41,535 nt of DNA, from NCBI GenBank assembly GCA_009103225.1, contig RHPI01000398.1, positions 3,668 through 45,202 on the forward strand, read 5' to 3'. Positions 1 to 12,585 of this stretch are shown piece by piece (positions within the stretch are counted from its first letter, which is position 1; every line of letters begins with the position of its first letter). Source of the stretch: Chlorokybus atmophyticus (lineage: Eukaryota > Streptophyta > Chlorokybophyceae > Chlorokybales > Chlorokybaceae). The notes under the pieces are model-generated. The model saw only the letters and a list, made by a program, of their open reading frames with translations. It had not been told where the DNA came from and did no database searches. The position numbers and the translations under genes are program-made.

Positions 1-1121
1 GGGGGGGGGGGTCGTGTACTCGTTGTCGTCATTAACGTTGTCTCGCAGTCACAGTTGGCAACATCATCACAGGAGCAGTCTGCTGCTTCTTCTCCTTGTG
101 CAACTTCCGTGTGGCGTGCTTCTACAAGACGAGACAACTTATTAATGATGACTGCAATAGCAAGCAAACGCAGGAATATTGTTTGACAGGCAACTGGGAC
201 AACATCATGCAACGGATGCTTGCACGTTGATTGAAGCAGCGCCGCAGTGCTGCTCCAAACAACGGGCATGCAAACCTTCATCATGTGCGGCAGCCGCCTC
301 GGCGGAGATGCTTTCTTGATTGCCACTTGAGACAGGCATACTTATGTGATGTCCGTAGTATGCACGAGCTCGCACCCACACCCGCGCGCATGCGCGCAGA
401 TGCTGACACGCTTTGTTGGTCAACTCGTGTACTTCCTCACTGCCATCACTAGTGCTGCTTGTGCAAGACATAGCTGAGCGAGCAATGCCTAATGTGAACG
501 TGGTGGATGTAGACTATGCCCACCAATAGCGTTGGCATTGGCACTGCTGCGCAACATATGCTGCTCGGGTGCACGCGTGCCCAATGGTGGCAGTTAGCAC
601 GTTGAACTCTCTGTGCTTGAAATGTGTACAAAAGAACCGGGAGGGGATGTGTCGTTTGCCGCACAAGTGGACGCGAAATCATCAGCAGATGTCTGGCTAA
701 CTGCGGATATCTGCGGAGTAGCCAGCCGCACTCGCGTTGCAGGCGTTGCATGGCAAACTTCGTAATCAGTTTGTTTTAGACAGTGGATGCCTGTGCGTGC
801 AAAAAGCGTGAAAAGCTGTCGGACCAAGCCTCGTGGGCGCAGAGATGCCAGATGCCCTTTTGCGCGTTCACGCATGCTGTACACTGTACAGCATGATGCC
901 GCCCGAGAGAGTTGGTGTACAACAACCTGACCCTGACATGCAAGCTGTCTCAAGCAAATCCTTGAGCAACCGTAATGCTCAACACCAGAGCTGCACGGCA
1001 TGGCTGCTCCCGGTGGGCCTCGGCTCGGTGCAGCACGGCGAAGAGGTAAGAAGGAAGACCTAAGCAGCTTCCTTGCAATTGCAATAACAAGAATTAGCGC
1101 GCGCTACTCCGAGTCAACCTC
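1..1121. other. unassigned stretch at the window start
   Basis: The window opens with 11 G residues, probably a sequence end or homopolymer. Several short overlapping open frames exist on both strands, the longest on the minus strand at 594-1001 and 449-751. They overlap each other in different frames and have no recognisable domain. A GT donor-like site (GAG|GTAAGA) occurs on the plus strand near 1046, so an exon of an unidentified gene is possible. I can support no gene here. Confidence 0.5.
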
Positions 1122-2577
1122 TCACTCCTCTGGTGGAAGCAAGTTGGCATTGCCTGTCACCTTGAACCCTCCGCTGACACCACCTAAACTATAACCAGAC
1201 ACCGCGGATGGGCCTCCAGAGGTAATGCCCCTGTACACACAGTTCTGCGCAGTCACAACAATAATGTCACATGTGGTAGAGTGGTATTGTATACCTGTTG
1301 AGCAATAACAACAACCACCACAACAATGTCCACAACGATAACAACAACATCAACAACAACATATGTGACCGGTTGCCTCACCTGATGTAGTCGCGACCTT
1401 CTCGACAGACCCCTTTTCAACTGCTCTTGCCAGGGTGTCTGCCATTGAAAATTCTGCACATGACATGCATCATCAGACACAACGGGCAGATGCATGTTGC
1501 GCACATACCTCAGACCAGTGCACTGTGTGTGGATGCTATGCATGACCGCGCCGCCCATACCTTGTGCAAGTTGGGTAGCATCTGTGGAGTGTACGACTTG
1601 CCCTTGCATTGTGGACTGTCAACGGTCCTTTGCAAACAAGACAGATATAGCTCAACTCCTGACTGTATTGCGCAAGCGCGAACACAACAAGAACTTCTTT
1701 GCTAAACTTCCTTATTTTCATTTCTGACTTGTACTTTTCTGCCATTGCGTGCAAGCAACGCACCTGCAACTCGCACAGGTTGCAGCTGCAAATATTCTCG
1801 TTGTCTTCAACTAATCTCCTGCCCCATGGAGTTCATCCTGCAGCCACACAATGCGAATGAATACGGAGTAACACAAGCTACAGACAAAACTACCAATAAA
1901 CCCATCAACGAACGTGTCAACACGACATGACGCTATGCCCAGATGGAAGGTAAAGCGCACGATTTTACGATACAGCTGCACCAAGTAACTAAGCAAGCGG
2001 TCAGTTTTACAACCCCATGTTGTCATAATGGCTGAATCAAGCAACACCAGGAACAAAGCACTGCTGCTAGCGAGAGAATGCAGCAATAACGACCACTTTT
2101 TCGCTTACATTTTGGGGGCTGTCCGTAAGAATTAGATCAGCCAACACTTAGATCAGCCAAGTCCGCGGCAAGCTACGCACACCACTTTCCCATTGTGAAG
2201 CACCTTTGGCAGCTGTCAAAGAAGGCAATCACCGTTAATGATAATGCAAAAGAAATTTGCAAGATAAACAGAAACTGAACTGAAGAAGGTACAGCTGGCG
2301 CTTACTCATTTGTGAAGTTAATAGTGACGCATTTCCTCACCACCTTGAACGCTTGAACTATGCCTATCAACTGGAGTCACCGAACAAAAGCAGTCAGAAT
2401 ACATACTCTGAGAGCATCCTGATAACGATACGTCAGGGTAGCAGAAAGTTGCAAGCTGTTTAAGACCTCAACAACGCTGGGGATGATCGCCTTCAGGATC
2501 TGATTGTCCACTAAGGCGACGCCTTGGCGCTCACGCTCAGCCAAGCTAGCATCGACAAGAAGAAAGTCACCGGTGTC
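1122..2577 (-). CDS. probable multi-exon gene of unknown function (3' part)
   Basis: Not recognised as a known family. On the minus strand six stretches of protein-like sequence join with matching intron phases: about 2577-2407, 2370-2306, 2063-1927, 1810-1764, 1615-1382 and 1244-1122, ending at a TGA (1124-1122). Donors such as CAG|GTGAGG (at 1381) and CAG|GTGCGT (at 1763) and AG acceptors flank the exons. The predicted C-terminal part is about 225 residues: a helical start (motif ILKAIIPSVVEVL), a hydrophobic stretch (SALFLVLLDSA), a Cys-rich patch (ICSCNLCEL), and a Gly/Ser-rich tail ending LLPPEE. The start codon was not found and should lie upstream of 2577, close to or overlapping the acetyl-CoA carboxylase promoter, so the two genes are divergent. 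The phase fit across five introns is the main support. No domain assignment is possible by eye. Confidence 0.45.
1300..1368. repeat. AAC/CAA trinucleotide-rich tract
   Basis: An imperfect CAA/ACA simple repeat (runs such as AACAACAACC and CAACAACAACAT). It lies in the proposed 1245-1381 intron of the minus-strand gene. Short frames read through it (poly-Val on the minus strand) are a product of the repeat. Confidence 0.7.
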
Positions 2578-2710
2578 TTACTCCCTGCTCCTCCCTTGTC
2601 TCCTGCTCCTCCTCCTCCTCAGCCGCCGCCACTGAGGCCAACGCCAGCGCTCAGAACACCTCAAGCCCAAATGTTGGTGAACATAAGAGTCAGTCTATTT
2701 TGCAAGTGGG
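2578..2710. promoter_or_regulatory. short divergent intergenic stretch
   Basis: This is the interval between the last supported exon of the minus-strand gene and the ATG chosen for acetyl-CoA carboxylase. It is rich in CCT/CTC triplets on the plus strand. No TATA box is obvious. It probably carries the first exon of the minus-strand gene and promoter elements for both genes; this is inferred from the head-to-head layout only. Confidence 0.3.
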
Positions 2711-5700
2711 ATGGTCGCTGGCGGCGGCGGCGGAGGAGGAGCAGGAGGAGCAGGAGGAGGCGGGGAGCAGGAAGTGGGACAAGTAGTAGATAAAAGTAAA
2801 AGGAGGAGAGTGAGTAGTGTCCTTGTCGCCAGCAATGGGTGCGCCGCCGTCAAGGGCATGCGCAGCCTGCGGGCGCTGGCACAGGCACAAAGCACACGCC
2901 TCGCATTGGTAATCATTCACAACCATTGCTGAATGCTTGGATAATGTCAACCCCTGACTGCATGTGGAAATGTCATGACTTTCTCTTTTGTGCAATTCAT
3001 TCCAGTTCAGGTTAGTATGGTGTTTGCTGGTGGCAAACAACTAGACTCGGTGTGTGTCTCGCATGCGTGCTGCAATGGCAACATGACACTCAACTATATA
3101 TGCTCTCTTTCTTGCTGGTCACAGCATGCATCTTCAGCATGGATTTGGTCATGATCTCTAGGAGCTTCCACTACAATTATTACATTCATCTTTATTCGTT
3201 CCAACAATCTAGCAGCGTTTGCTAGTTCTTGCCTTTGTCATCAGAATTCAATGTGCAACTGCACCGCCTACCTGCGTGCAATTTCCGATTCATTGCGTAA
3301 TGTGTATGTCCGTTCTTTCTACTACTCTGCTCATTCAATGCCTTACATAGGTGGCAACGTCACACAGTAAAGTTTGTGAAGTTGCCACCTAGAGAAGGTG
3401 GTTGTGGGCGATGTGTGTATGGCATGCACCATATCATACCATACCTTCTGTACTTTTCGCTTGTGCACAACTCAGTCATGTTAGTTATGATGGTGTACAA
3501 GGCAGTGCACCATATGACGATTTTGGTCGCCATAATGCAGTACTTCAATGTCACATTGAACCACCGTGCTATACGTGTAGGTGGCGATGGCGACGCCGGA
3601 GGATGTACGCGCCAATGGCGAGCACTTGCGGTTGGCCGACCAGTTTGTTGAAGTGCCGGGAGGACCCAACGTGAACAACTATGCCAACCCCACACTCATT
3701 GGTATGGTGTGCAGCTGACAGTGACAACTGAGTGTACTTGCATGGGATTACTAAGACCGGCAATTAACAAACACGTGTTATGCTTCAACCTTTATGCAGT
3801 TGAGTCTGCCCTTCGTGCTGGTTGCGATGCCGTGTGGCCCGGTTGGGGCCACGCCAGCGAGAACCCGCTACTACCCGAGCTGTGCGCAAAGAACGGTCTG
3901 GTGTTTTTGGGACCCAACGCGGACGCAATGGCCGCGCTCGGAGACAAGATCGCGGCGCTCTTGTTGGCGCAATCCGCGGGGTTGCCAACGCTGCCGTGGT
4001 CAGGAAGCGGGCTGCTGCTGCCAACACCAACTAGAGATAACAACACCGAAAGAAGCGGTGACCTCATACCTGCTGCTACTTATGCGAGAGCGGAAGTGGC
4101 TTCTCTGGATGGTGCAGCTGCGGCGTGCCGACAGATTGGCTACCCCGCGATGCTCAAGGCGAGCGCGGGTGGGGGTGGGCGCGGTATCCGGCGTGTTGGC
4201 AGCGATGAGGAGGCACGGGCGGCCTTTGCACAGGTCGATTGCACGTGATACAACACAGCGACTCGCATGGATGTCTGTGTGAAGTATGTGCGAATCTGGA
4301 GTAACACGTGTGCGTTGGCACATCTCACAAACCTACACATATGCGCACAGCAACTGCTGAGCTCTCTCTATGCAGGTGCAAGGAGAGGTGCCAGGCTCGC
4401 CAATCTTGGCGATGAAGCTTGCTTCACAGGTGTGTGTGCGACAGCCAATCTGGAGTCGCGAAGTTCTTTATGTGTCGACTGTATTCCTGCGATTGGCAAC
4501 ATCGTATTGAGTGGCAATTGCTTCTGCAGAGTCGCCATCTGGAAGTGCAAGTCCTTGCAGATGCATATGGAAATGTTGTCGCATTGCATGGCCGCGACTG
4601 CAGCGTTCAACGCCGGCATCAAAAGGCAAGTGATTGCAAGTGGTTTGTTGTGATCTCACTCATGCTTTTGTTGTCAATGTTGTGTGATCTCATGTCAGAT
4701 CATTGAGGAAGGGCCAATCACCGCAGCGCCACCCCTTGTGGTTCGTGCACTGGAGCGGTGTGCGTGCAAGCTGGCCAGAAGTGTCGGGTACATCGGTGCG
4801 TGCACGGTGGAATACTTGTATCAGGAGCATGACCAAGCCTTTTTTTTCCTGGAGCTCAACCCGCGCCTTCAGGTTTCACTTGTGCACATTCTGTACGTAA
4901 CCGCACACCAATGATGCTGATTGGCATTCTCTCTTTCGTTGTTGTTTGCTCTCTCAGGTTGAGCACCCAGTCACCGAGCAGTTGACTGGTGTCAACCTGC
5001 CGGCTGCGCAACTGTTGGTAGCCATGGGTACACCGTTGCACGAGATCGCAGACATTCGTAGGTTTTATGGCCTGACACCTGATGTGAGTGTGGGTGAAAC
5101 GGATGTCATCAATTTTGCCTCAGCGCAGCCTCTCCCGCCAAAAGGCCATGCGATTGCTGTGCGCATCACCAGCGAAGACCCGGATGATGGCTTTCGGCCC
5201 ACCACGGGAATGATACATGTAAGTTCACACACTGTGTACAAGTTATGCTTGTTACTGTCTTTGGAACCAAAACATTCACCATGTGGCATAGGAGTTGAGT
5301 TTCAGAAGTACTTCCAACGCTTGGGGTTACTTCTCCGTTGGCGCCAAAGGTCGCATCCACGAGTTTTCTGACTCTCAATTTGGTCATGTGTTTGCCGCTG
5401 GCGAGAGCCGCGGCACCGCCATCGACGCCATGCTGCTCGCACTCAAGGACTTAACCATCCGGGGTGAGATCAGAACCAACGCGGCATACGCTGTGGACCT
5501 GCTGCAGACAGCAGAGTTCCAAAGCAACCGCATCCACACTGGGTGGCTGGATACACGCATCGCGCGTCGTTTAACAACTGAGAAGCCACCGTGGCATCTG
5601 GCGGTGATATGCGGCGCGGTCAGAGCGGGCGTGTCGCTCGCAGCTGCAAGGACATCCGAGTTCCTGCTGTACCTGCAGAAAGGGCAAATACCTCCAAGAG

Positions 5701-8700
5701 AAATCAGCCTGGTTTCATTCAAGGTGGACATGTGCCTGGATGGCGTGCGGTACAGCACAGTGGTCTTGCGTGGGGGAGTTGGCAGGTGTGATACCGGATA
5801 TCTGTCGCCTCAAGAGTGCTTGCTGCCTTGCCTCCATCAGGCCATATGCGTGTTGGGCTGAACTCCTGCGTTCTGCTTCATGTCACAGCTGGCGTGTCAT
5901 TCTCAATGACAGTAGCGTGGACTGCGAGGCCCGTGTCCTTCCCGATGGAGGACTCCTTGTGCAGGTGGATCTGCAGTAGTTGCACACTCCACACATGCAC
6001 ATGAGCGCAAGCATGCATACAGGTGTGCACAGGGACGACAAACACACAGATGCATAGGTGGCGAGCACACCCTCTGTAAGGTGATGTCAGTTTTGATGTG
6101 ACGTCGTTCATAGGTGAACGGCGCAAGCCATGTGGTGTATGCGGAGGACGAGGCGGCAGGCACACGCTTGCTGATAAACGGCCGCACTTGCCTCTTGTGC
6201 AATGCTGAGCTGGACCCGTCCGTACTGAGGGCAGAAACCCCAGGCAAGCTTCTGCGCTACCTCTGCGCCAATGAGGAGCGCATTGAAGCTGACCAACCGT
6301 ACGCAGAGGTGGGTCAGAACGTTTGGGGTAGTCATAGTCAGTTGAACGGTTGATGCTGTGGTTGTCATCACACTGTGTTTATGTGATGTATGTTCGGTGT
6401 CAGGTGGAGGTCATGAAGATGTGCATGCCGCTGTTGGCTCCCGCTCCAGGCATCGTGCACTTGAGGATGCCAGAGGGTGCCACCATGCAGGCCGGCGATG
6501 TCATTGCAGAGCTTACGCTGGACGGTGACGGTGACACGGACGCGTTTGCGCAACAGTTTGTACCCTTCCAAGGGTCGCTGCCCCCTCTCGCCTCGCCAAC
6601 AATTGAACCCGACAAACCGCAGCAGCGGTGTGCGGCCGCTTTGCAGCGCGCGACATGCCTGCTGCAGGTAGGTAATGCGTATGCATGAGTCTCCTTGTCC
6701 TGTCTGTAGTGACACATATACACTGTACTGCACAGGGGTACGAACAACCTGTCGAGGAACTAGCACAGTTATTGGCAGCCAATCTTCAAGACCCGCAGCT
6801 TCCGCATGGTATGATCACTGTGTGATGCATGTATAACATTGGCAACACACTCCTTGTACTGAGTGTGCACATGTGTGCTACCACAGGGGAATGGCATGAG
6901 CTAGTCACAGTATTAGCGGTGAAGTTGCCACCAACTTTGGTCACGCAACTTGCCGGCATAACGCAGTCAGCACAAGGAGAACAGCCGTTTCCCGCAATGC
7001 AATTGCGATCTACTTTGCAGGTAGGTAGCAAGGTTTCTACTTCACGCCTACCAGTCCATGCATGAATGGTTACTGGTTGGGTATGATTGTGCAATATGTT
7101 GGCAGGCGTGGATCCTTGAAACCACCGACTCCCTTGAGCAACAAGCAAGAGAGAAGCAGATTGCACCGCTGTCGCAGCTGGTGAATCTGTACGCAGACGG
7201 CTTGCAAAAGCGAATACAGTCTGCTCTAAGTGCTCTTCTAGAAGAGTACTTGAAGGTAGTGCATCGACACATGTCGCACCTCAAACCGGTTGGGTTGCAA
7301 CAGCTGGCTATTAACCGCGGGTCTGGCTTCCCAGGTTGAAGAGCTTTTTGGCGAGCAGCATCATTCCGAGGCCGATGACGTCATTGACGGTCTTCGTCAG
7401 GACAACAAGGAGCACCTCTCCAAGGTGTTGGAGCTGGCAGTCAGCCACCAGGCCCTGCAAAGGAAGAATGATCTCATCACAAGCCTGTTCACAAGCAGCA
7501 TGGTGCGGTCGCAGCCCACGGCATACAAAGCCATCTTGCGGCGCTTTGCTTCCTTGACTCACCCGGATCACCGCATGGTGGCGGCGCAAGCACGCCAGTT
7601 GCTTCTGCAGGTGTGTGTGCGGGTTGTGCGTACAAGTGTGTGTTTGAGATCAACGCAGCTTGATGTCCGTAACGCGGCAAGCTTCCTACTTTGCCAACAA
7701 CGTTGTTGCTGGTCTGATGTCCAGGCCCGGCTTCTAGAGCTGCAAGCGCATGCAACTGAGGTGCTTGGCAACGCTGTGCCGGCATCCGCATCGCGTGACG
7801 ATGATGTTGTTTCCAATGGCAGTTTATCATCTTCTCCTCGCATCGCCTCACCGCACATTGTCAATCTTGATGCACACTTGGGGGAGGAGTACGCAGCAGA
7901 ACCCCTTGAAGATGTATTGGAAGGGCTGCTTGCATCCAGCAGCCTTGATCTGCAACAGTGCGCAATGCACGTGTATATCCACCGCCTGTACCAGGTGAGT
8001 GTGATTGTGAAACCCAATAGCAACCGGCAGCAATTGCATATTGCCAATTACTAAGTATAAGTTGCTTGGCAGGGTGTTATTGAGGAAGATAGCTTGCGTA
8101 AAGAAAATAAATTTCAGCATGGCGGCTGGAGTATAGCCACCTGGCGGTGTCGGCAACTGGAGGAGTTGCCAACACTTGGCAATGCACCGACAAGGGCACC
8201 AGTAATCAATGGTGACCATGCCATGTACTCGCACCACAATAGTACGCGTTGTGTCTTCTTGTTGCTGCCCTCTTGGTCCTCGGTAAAGGAAGCCCTGGCG
8301 TCTGCTCAGAGCACTTGCAGCATACACGGTGCTTTTTCTGCTGTGCATGTTGCTGTAACCTCCCCTGACAGCGCACTGCTGGAGGCTATGACAAGGTACA
8401 ACTTACCCCATATTCGAAGAGGGCAACAATATGTGTGGCTAACTTCTTATTACAAGTTGGTTGCCGCAGTGGGGACGCACAATGTGGTGAGGTGCTCTGC
8501 GACCGCCTTGACTACGCGCTCAAGGGCATGGAAGGGTCTTTGGTGCTTGATGGTGACGCCGCCGCTCATGTGTGCGTGATGCTGCATCGGAGTGACGGCT
8601 TGCCACCACTGCGCTACACGTATTGCATCACACGCTCCTCTGCTGACATTGCGACGCTGCGGATTGCGGAGTTGCCCCTTGCACGCCACATGGAACCACC

Positions 8701-11700
8701 AACGGCACAGCTGTTGGAGATTGTAAGTCTGCATGGTGAAGCTAGTGCACACCTACAGCCGAGAACTTACAGCTTACACGTGCAGGAGGCGTTGGCGTCC
8801 ATGGGAAAGAGTTTTTCTGTTACCCAGACAGGAAGCTGGCATCTGTACGCAACACAACCATCATTGAAGGCGCAAAGGTCTTCTCCGGAGATTGATGTGT
8901 TTGCAAGAGCTGCCATTGGTTATGCACCTTTGCACGCTACCATTTCCACCATGGGCACATTGTCACTGCACTGGCCCAAAGCAGCAGATGGTTTGTTGAC
9001 AGCTGCTATGACATCACTGCTCGATCACCTGGAAGCGTCATCGGCAGGTCTCAGCTCAGGAGATGCTCTGATAGTCGCACAGCACAGTGCCAACCATGTT
9101 CATGGGTACATGGCGCTTGCGGCCCCACTTGTGTTGCAACTCAACAACGCAGACGGTGTTCATTGTGGGGGTCACAAAGTGGAAGCAACAGCAGCTTCGT
9201 GCTTACGTGCCATAGCCTCCAGTGTGGTTGGTCGCTTGGGTGGGCGTATGCAGAGGTGTGGGGTGGTAGAGTTGGAGCTGCGAGTGAAGGTGCATGCGGC
9301 TGTTGTGGGCGAGGACCACAGCCTCAAGTCAAGTTGGCGAGTCGTCGCATCCAGCCCGACGGAATACAGCACCAACATTGAGGTCCGTATGCATCTGTGT
9401 ATGTGCTTTTGTATGTGTGTGTGACTCCTAACACATGCCGGGCCATTGGCAACATTACACAGGTATATCGAGAAGCGCAAAACGATGACGCCTCAACTCA
9501 AGGACCGGTGTATTGGTCATTGGCCAACGGTGGCAGACTGCATGGTCAGCCTCTCGCACATGTGCGCACTGCACTTGGCAAGCTGGAGGTGAAACGCCTT
9601 GCAGCACAGCGCCACGGCACAACATACTGCTATGACCTTCCAGCTCTGTTCCGGCACGCCCTTCAGTTGCGGGTGAGTGTGTGTGTGTTTCTCAATTGAT
9701 GATTACAGCCGCCCCGCCGCAAGCATTTATGCAGCTCGTGGTGTATGCAGAAGAAGGCACCGCACAACGAGGACAACGACAGCGTTCGTGCCCAATATGA
9801 AGAGGTCACCCTCCCGCTTTTCAATGACGATGAGTTGTATGAAGCCCCGCTTGCTTCGGTGCACGAGTTGGTCTCAGATGGCGATGGAAATGTAACGGAA
9901 GTCGACAGAGCATTGGGTCAGAATGACTGCGGCATGGTGGCTTGGAGAATGGCAATGTCCACATTGGAGTTGCCCAACGACAGGAGAGAAATCATCCTTG
10001 TTGCTAACGACGTGACTCATGGTGCCGGCGCTTTCGGCCTCAAGGAAGATCAGGTGTTCCGGGCCGTGTGTCTCCATGCCTGTGCGCGTGGCCTTCCTCT
10101 CATCTACATAGCTGCAAACTCAGGTGATCTCCATTGGGGTTCATTTATAAATAATCATAGCATTGTTGTGCTTAGCTGTTGCCTTTGGCAGGTGCTCGCA
10201 TTGGTCTTGCGGATGAAGTGCGTTCCCGTTTCCAAGTGCGTTGGGTGGACGAGGACAACCCGTCCAAGGGCTTCCACTATGTCTATCTGACCCCGGAGGA
10301 CTACAACGTTCTCAAAGGCCACGTGAGGGTGTCAGCGACGGCCCCAGCGGACACACACAACGGTGAAGTCCACTATGTACTCACGGATATCATCGGCCAG
10401 CAAGATGGCCTCGGAGTTGAGAACCTTAGCGGCAGTGGCAGCATCGCGGCCGCGTATGATAAGGCTTATTCGGAGACGTTTACGGTAAGCCAGTCAGTGG
10501 TCAGTCAGTTAGTCAGAGGTGCAAAACTTCTTGTTTCTGTGGTGTGAGCAGTTGACGTATGTCAGCGGTCGCACGGTTGGCATTGGCGCTTACCTTGCAC
10601 GGTTGGGAAGGCGCTGCATCCAGCGGTTGGATCAGCCTATCATACTCACTGGATTCTCTGCACTCAACAAACTACTGGGTCGACAGGTGAGATTGCAGCA
10701 GGTATCGTGATTTACACCTTGCGCTGCGATTGCCAGAGCTTACGTGTAAGCGCATTACTGGCAGGTTTACACGTCGCACATGCAGCTAGGCGGGCCCAAG
10801 GTGATGGCAGGCAACGGCGTTGTGCACTTGACCGTGACGGACGACTTGCACGGTGTGCTTGCAAGTAAGCAAGTTCAGTCACCATTGCTTGGCTGGCACA
10901 CCCGCACGCATGCATGCACGCACGCGCGCGCGCACGGTACCCAACCTGCAACATGACTTGGCAGTTCTGGAATGGTTGGCCTTCATACCCAAAGTGACGG
11001 GGGGCCCTTTGCCCATCATCACCAACAACAACGTGCTCGCTGATCCCGAGGATCGCCAAGTGACCTGCGAACCCGAGCTTGATCCAAGAGTTGCCATCAC
11101 CGGACATGAAAACGAAAACGGAGAGGTTGATTGGTTGGTTGGTTGGCATGCCTTCGTTGCAAAGAGAGGAGGTTGCTATGTATGCGTTAACTTGCTACGT
11201 TGCACATTGCAGTGGTTGGGCGGTCTGTTTGATCGCGGCAGCTTCGTTGAAGTGCAGCCCGGCTGGGCGCGCACGGTGGTGGCGGGTCGCGCGCGCATGG
11301 GCGGCATCCCCATGGGCGTCATTGCCGTTGAAACCCGCAGCATCACCACACGCATCCCCGCGGACCCCGGTATGCCAGACTCGCAGGAGCGTGTCGTGGT
11401 GCAGGCCGGGCAGGTGTGGTATCCGGATTCCGCCGAGAAGACGGCGCAAGCCCTAGAGGACATGGACAAGGAGGGGCTGCCATTGCTTGTGATTGCCAAC
11501 TGGCGAGGCTTCTCCGGTGGACTCCGTGACCTCTTTGAAGGGGTCCTGCAGGTACCAGAGCGTACGTTCATGTGGGAGGACCATTCATGGTTGATCTGTG
11601 ATTTGCACGTATACGAGTATGTGTTGTTACATCACTTAGGCCGGTTCGCGTATCGTTGAGCGGTTGCGCGTGTACCGCTGGCCGGTGTTTGTGTACATCC

Positions 11701-12585
11701 CGCCTGGAGGTGAGCTGCGGGGCGGAGCGTGGGTGGTGATGGACACGCAGATCAACCCCGCTATGGTGGAGATGTATGCCGACCCTCAGTAAGGAAGCGT
11801 TAGCAAGCTTGTCGTTGTGTATGCGTAAGTGTGTTGTTGGTTTTCTCTGGCTCACACATGCTTGCTTGCGGATGCGTAGGGCACGTGGCGGCGTACTGGA
11901 GCCTCAAGGCGTTGTGGAGATCAAGTATAGGCGCAAAGAGTTGCTACAGACAGTGCACCGACTCGACCCGGTACTCTCATCTCTTTCTTCCAGTGACAAA
12001 TACAGCGACAAGGCTGTAGAACGAGAACAGCTGCTGCTGCCTGCATACAGACAGGTCAGCAGCACACCCTTCGCACAGTCGAGTTGCTTCAAGTCTGCGT
12101 TGTGGGTTGGAGAAGTAGTGGTGAAATGGCACACCTGTTGCTGTTGGCAGGTGGCGGTGCACTTTGCGGAGCTGCATGACACGCCGTACAGGATGGCGGC
12201 GAAGGGTGTGCTGAGGGGCGTCGTGCCGTGGCGTGAAGCCAGGCGGTTCTTCATCAAGCGGCTGCGCGTGCGGTTGGGCCTGCAGTCGCTCACTAGGACA
12301 TTCGGCGGCGGCATATCTGAACCCACGTTACGGGAGTGGTTTGCTGCAGACACCGGTAGCGAACAAAGTTGGGACAGCGATGATGACGTGTCAGGGTGGC
12401 TGACAGCAAGTGCTGTGCGTAATGCAGAAAGAATTGCGCAAGCGCAGATACAGTCCCACACCGACCAACTGGCAATGTTAGCAACACAGTGTGCGCAGCT
12501 TGCTGCCGGGGATGACGCCTCACGCAGCGTCCTCAAGCGGGCGTTGGCGAGTGCATTGGCGTATATTGACAATTCCCAAAGATGA
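2711..12585 (+). CDS. ACC: acetyl-CoA carboxylase, homomeric multidomain type (29 exons)
   Basis: Carboxylates acetyl-CoA to malonyl-CoA, the committed step of fatty-acid synthesis. Exons: 2711-2908, 3581-3701, 3800-4233, 4376-4429, 4530-4625, 4699-4872, 4958-5218, 5292-5785, 5889-5964, 6114-6308, 6404-6667, 6736-6808, 6887-7020, 7106-7255, 7335-7610, 7725-7994, 8073-8395, 8470-8722, 8786-9382, 9463-9672, 9709-10123, 10192-10484, 10552-10686, 10765-10864, 10965-11125, 11213-11551, 11640-11788, 11880-12054, 12151-12585. All phases agree and the lengths sum to 6855 nt (2284 aa plus stop), normal for this enzyme. Start: ATG 2711 has G at -3 and +4 and precedes a Gly-rich leader and the conserved VLVASNG. 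Landmarks: Gly-rich ATP loop near residues 230-235, HLEVQ 272-276, biotin Lys706, GARIGLADE from 1690, GRARMGGIP from 1944. There is no obvious plastid transit peptide, so I infer a cytosolic enzyme. Exon 1 and the start are the least certain points. Confidence 0.95.
2812..5600 (+). other. ACC biotin carboxylase domain
   Basis: Residues about 36-550, encoded by exons 1-8. This domain uses ATP and bicarbonate to carboxylate biotin. Visible landmarks are VLVASNG (first strand of the pre-ATP-grasp fold), VPGG and [11 protein letters not shown], the flexible Gly-rich loop [10 protein letters not shown] (Lys226), [21 protein letters not shown], and the metal/ATP-binding segment [16 protein letters not shown] (Glu353, Asn355, Arg357, residues 351-366). 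The usual catalytic residues are in place. The second residue of the classical VLIANNG motif reads Ser rather than Asn here. Confidence 0.93.
4626..4698 (+). other. GC-AG intron in ACC
   Basis: Exon 5 ends with the codons for RRHQK and is followed by AAAAG|GCAAGT, a GC donor in perfect consensus context. The acceptor is CATGTCAG at 4698 and the next exon begins IIEEGP, exactly as the conserved biotin carboxylase motif requires. Using the GT four bases downstream would break the frame. All other introns I placed in this gene start with GT. Confidence 0.85.
6114..6667 (+). other. ACC biotin carboxyl carrier domain
   Basis: Exons 10 and 11. The signature [10 protein letters not shown] begins at 6404; the lysine codon at 6416-6418 (Lys706) is the biotin attachment site, placed where the family has EVMKM. 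It is preceded by a PGKLLRYL stretch and followed by [17 protein letters not shown], the usual hammerhead half. A phase-0 intron sits five residues before the biotinyl lysine. Confidence 0.95.
6736..9382 (+). other. ACC central region
   Basis: Exons 12-19, residues about 790-1481. This is the poorly conserved, mostly helical spacer between the biotin carrier and carboxyltransferase in eukaryotic ACC. Recognisable family features are the KNDLITSLF and [17 protein letters not shown] stretches. Position and length are those expected; sequence similarity is weak, as is normal here. Confidence 0.85.
8723..8785 (+). other. 63-nt ACC intron without stop codons
   Basis: GTAAGT at 8723 and TGCAG at 8785 bound a 63-nt intron of phase 0. 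It has no in-frame stop, so retention would insert 21 residues without breaking the protein. I treat it as an intron because the donor is near-perfect and intervening residues do not resemble the family. Confidence 0.7.
9463..12585 (+). other. ACC carboxyltransferase domain
   Basis: Exons 20-29, residues about 1482-2284. It transfers the carboxyl group from biotin to acetyl-CoA. Visible conserved blocks: [33 protein letters not shown] (residues near 1685-1698), [25 protein letters not shown] with [69 protein letters not shown], and [16 protein letters not shown]. The oxyanion-hole and CoA-binding segments appear intact, so the enzyme should be active. Confidence 0.94.

Noticed and set aside
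594-1001. 135-residue minus-strand open frame
   Set aside because: Overlaps another minus-strand frame of equal quality (449-751), low-complexity composition, no domain and no splice support.
2524-2793. Pro/Arg-rich plus-strand frame as ACC leader
   Set aside because: Different frame from exon 1 of ACC; its composition arises from CCT/CGG simple sequence.
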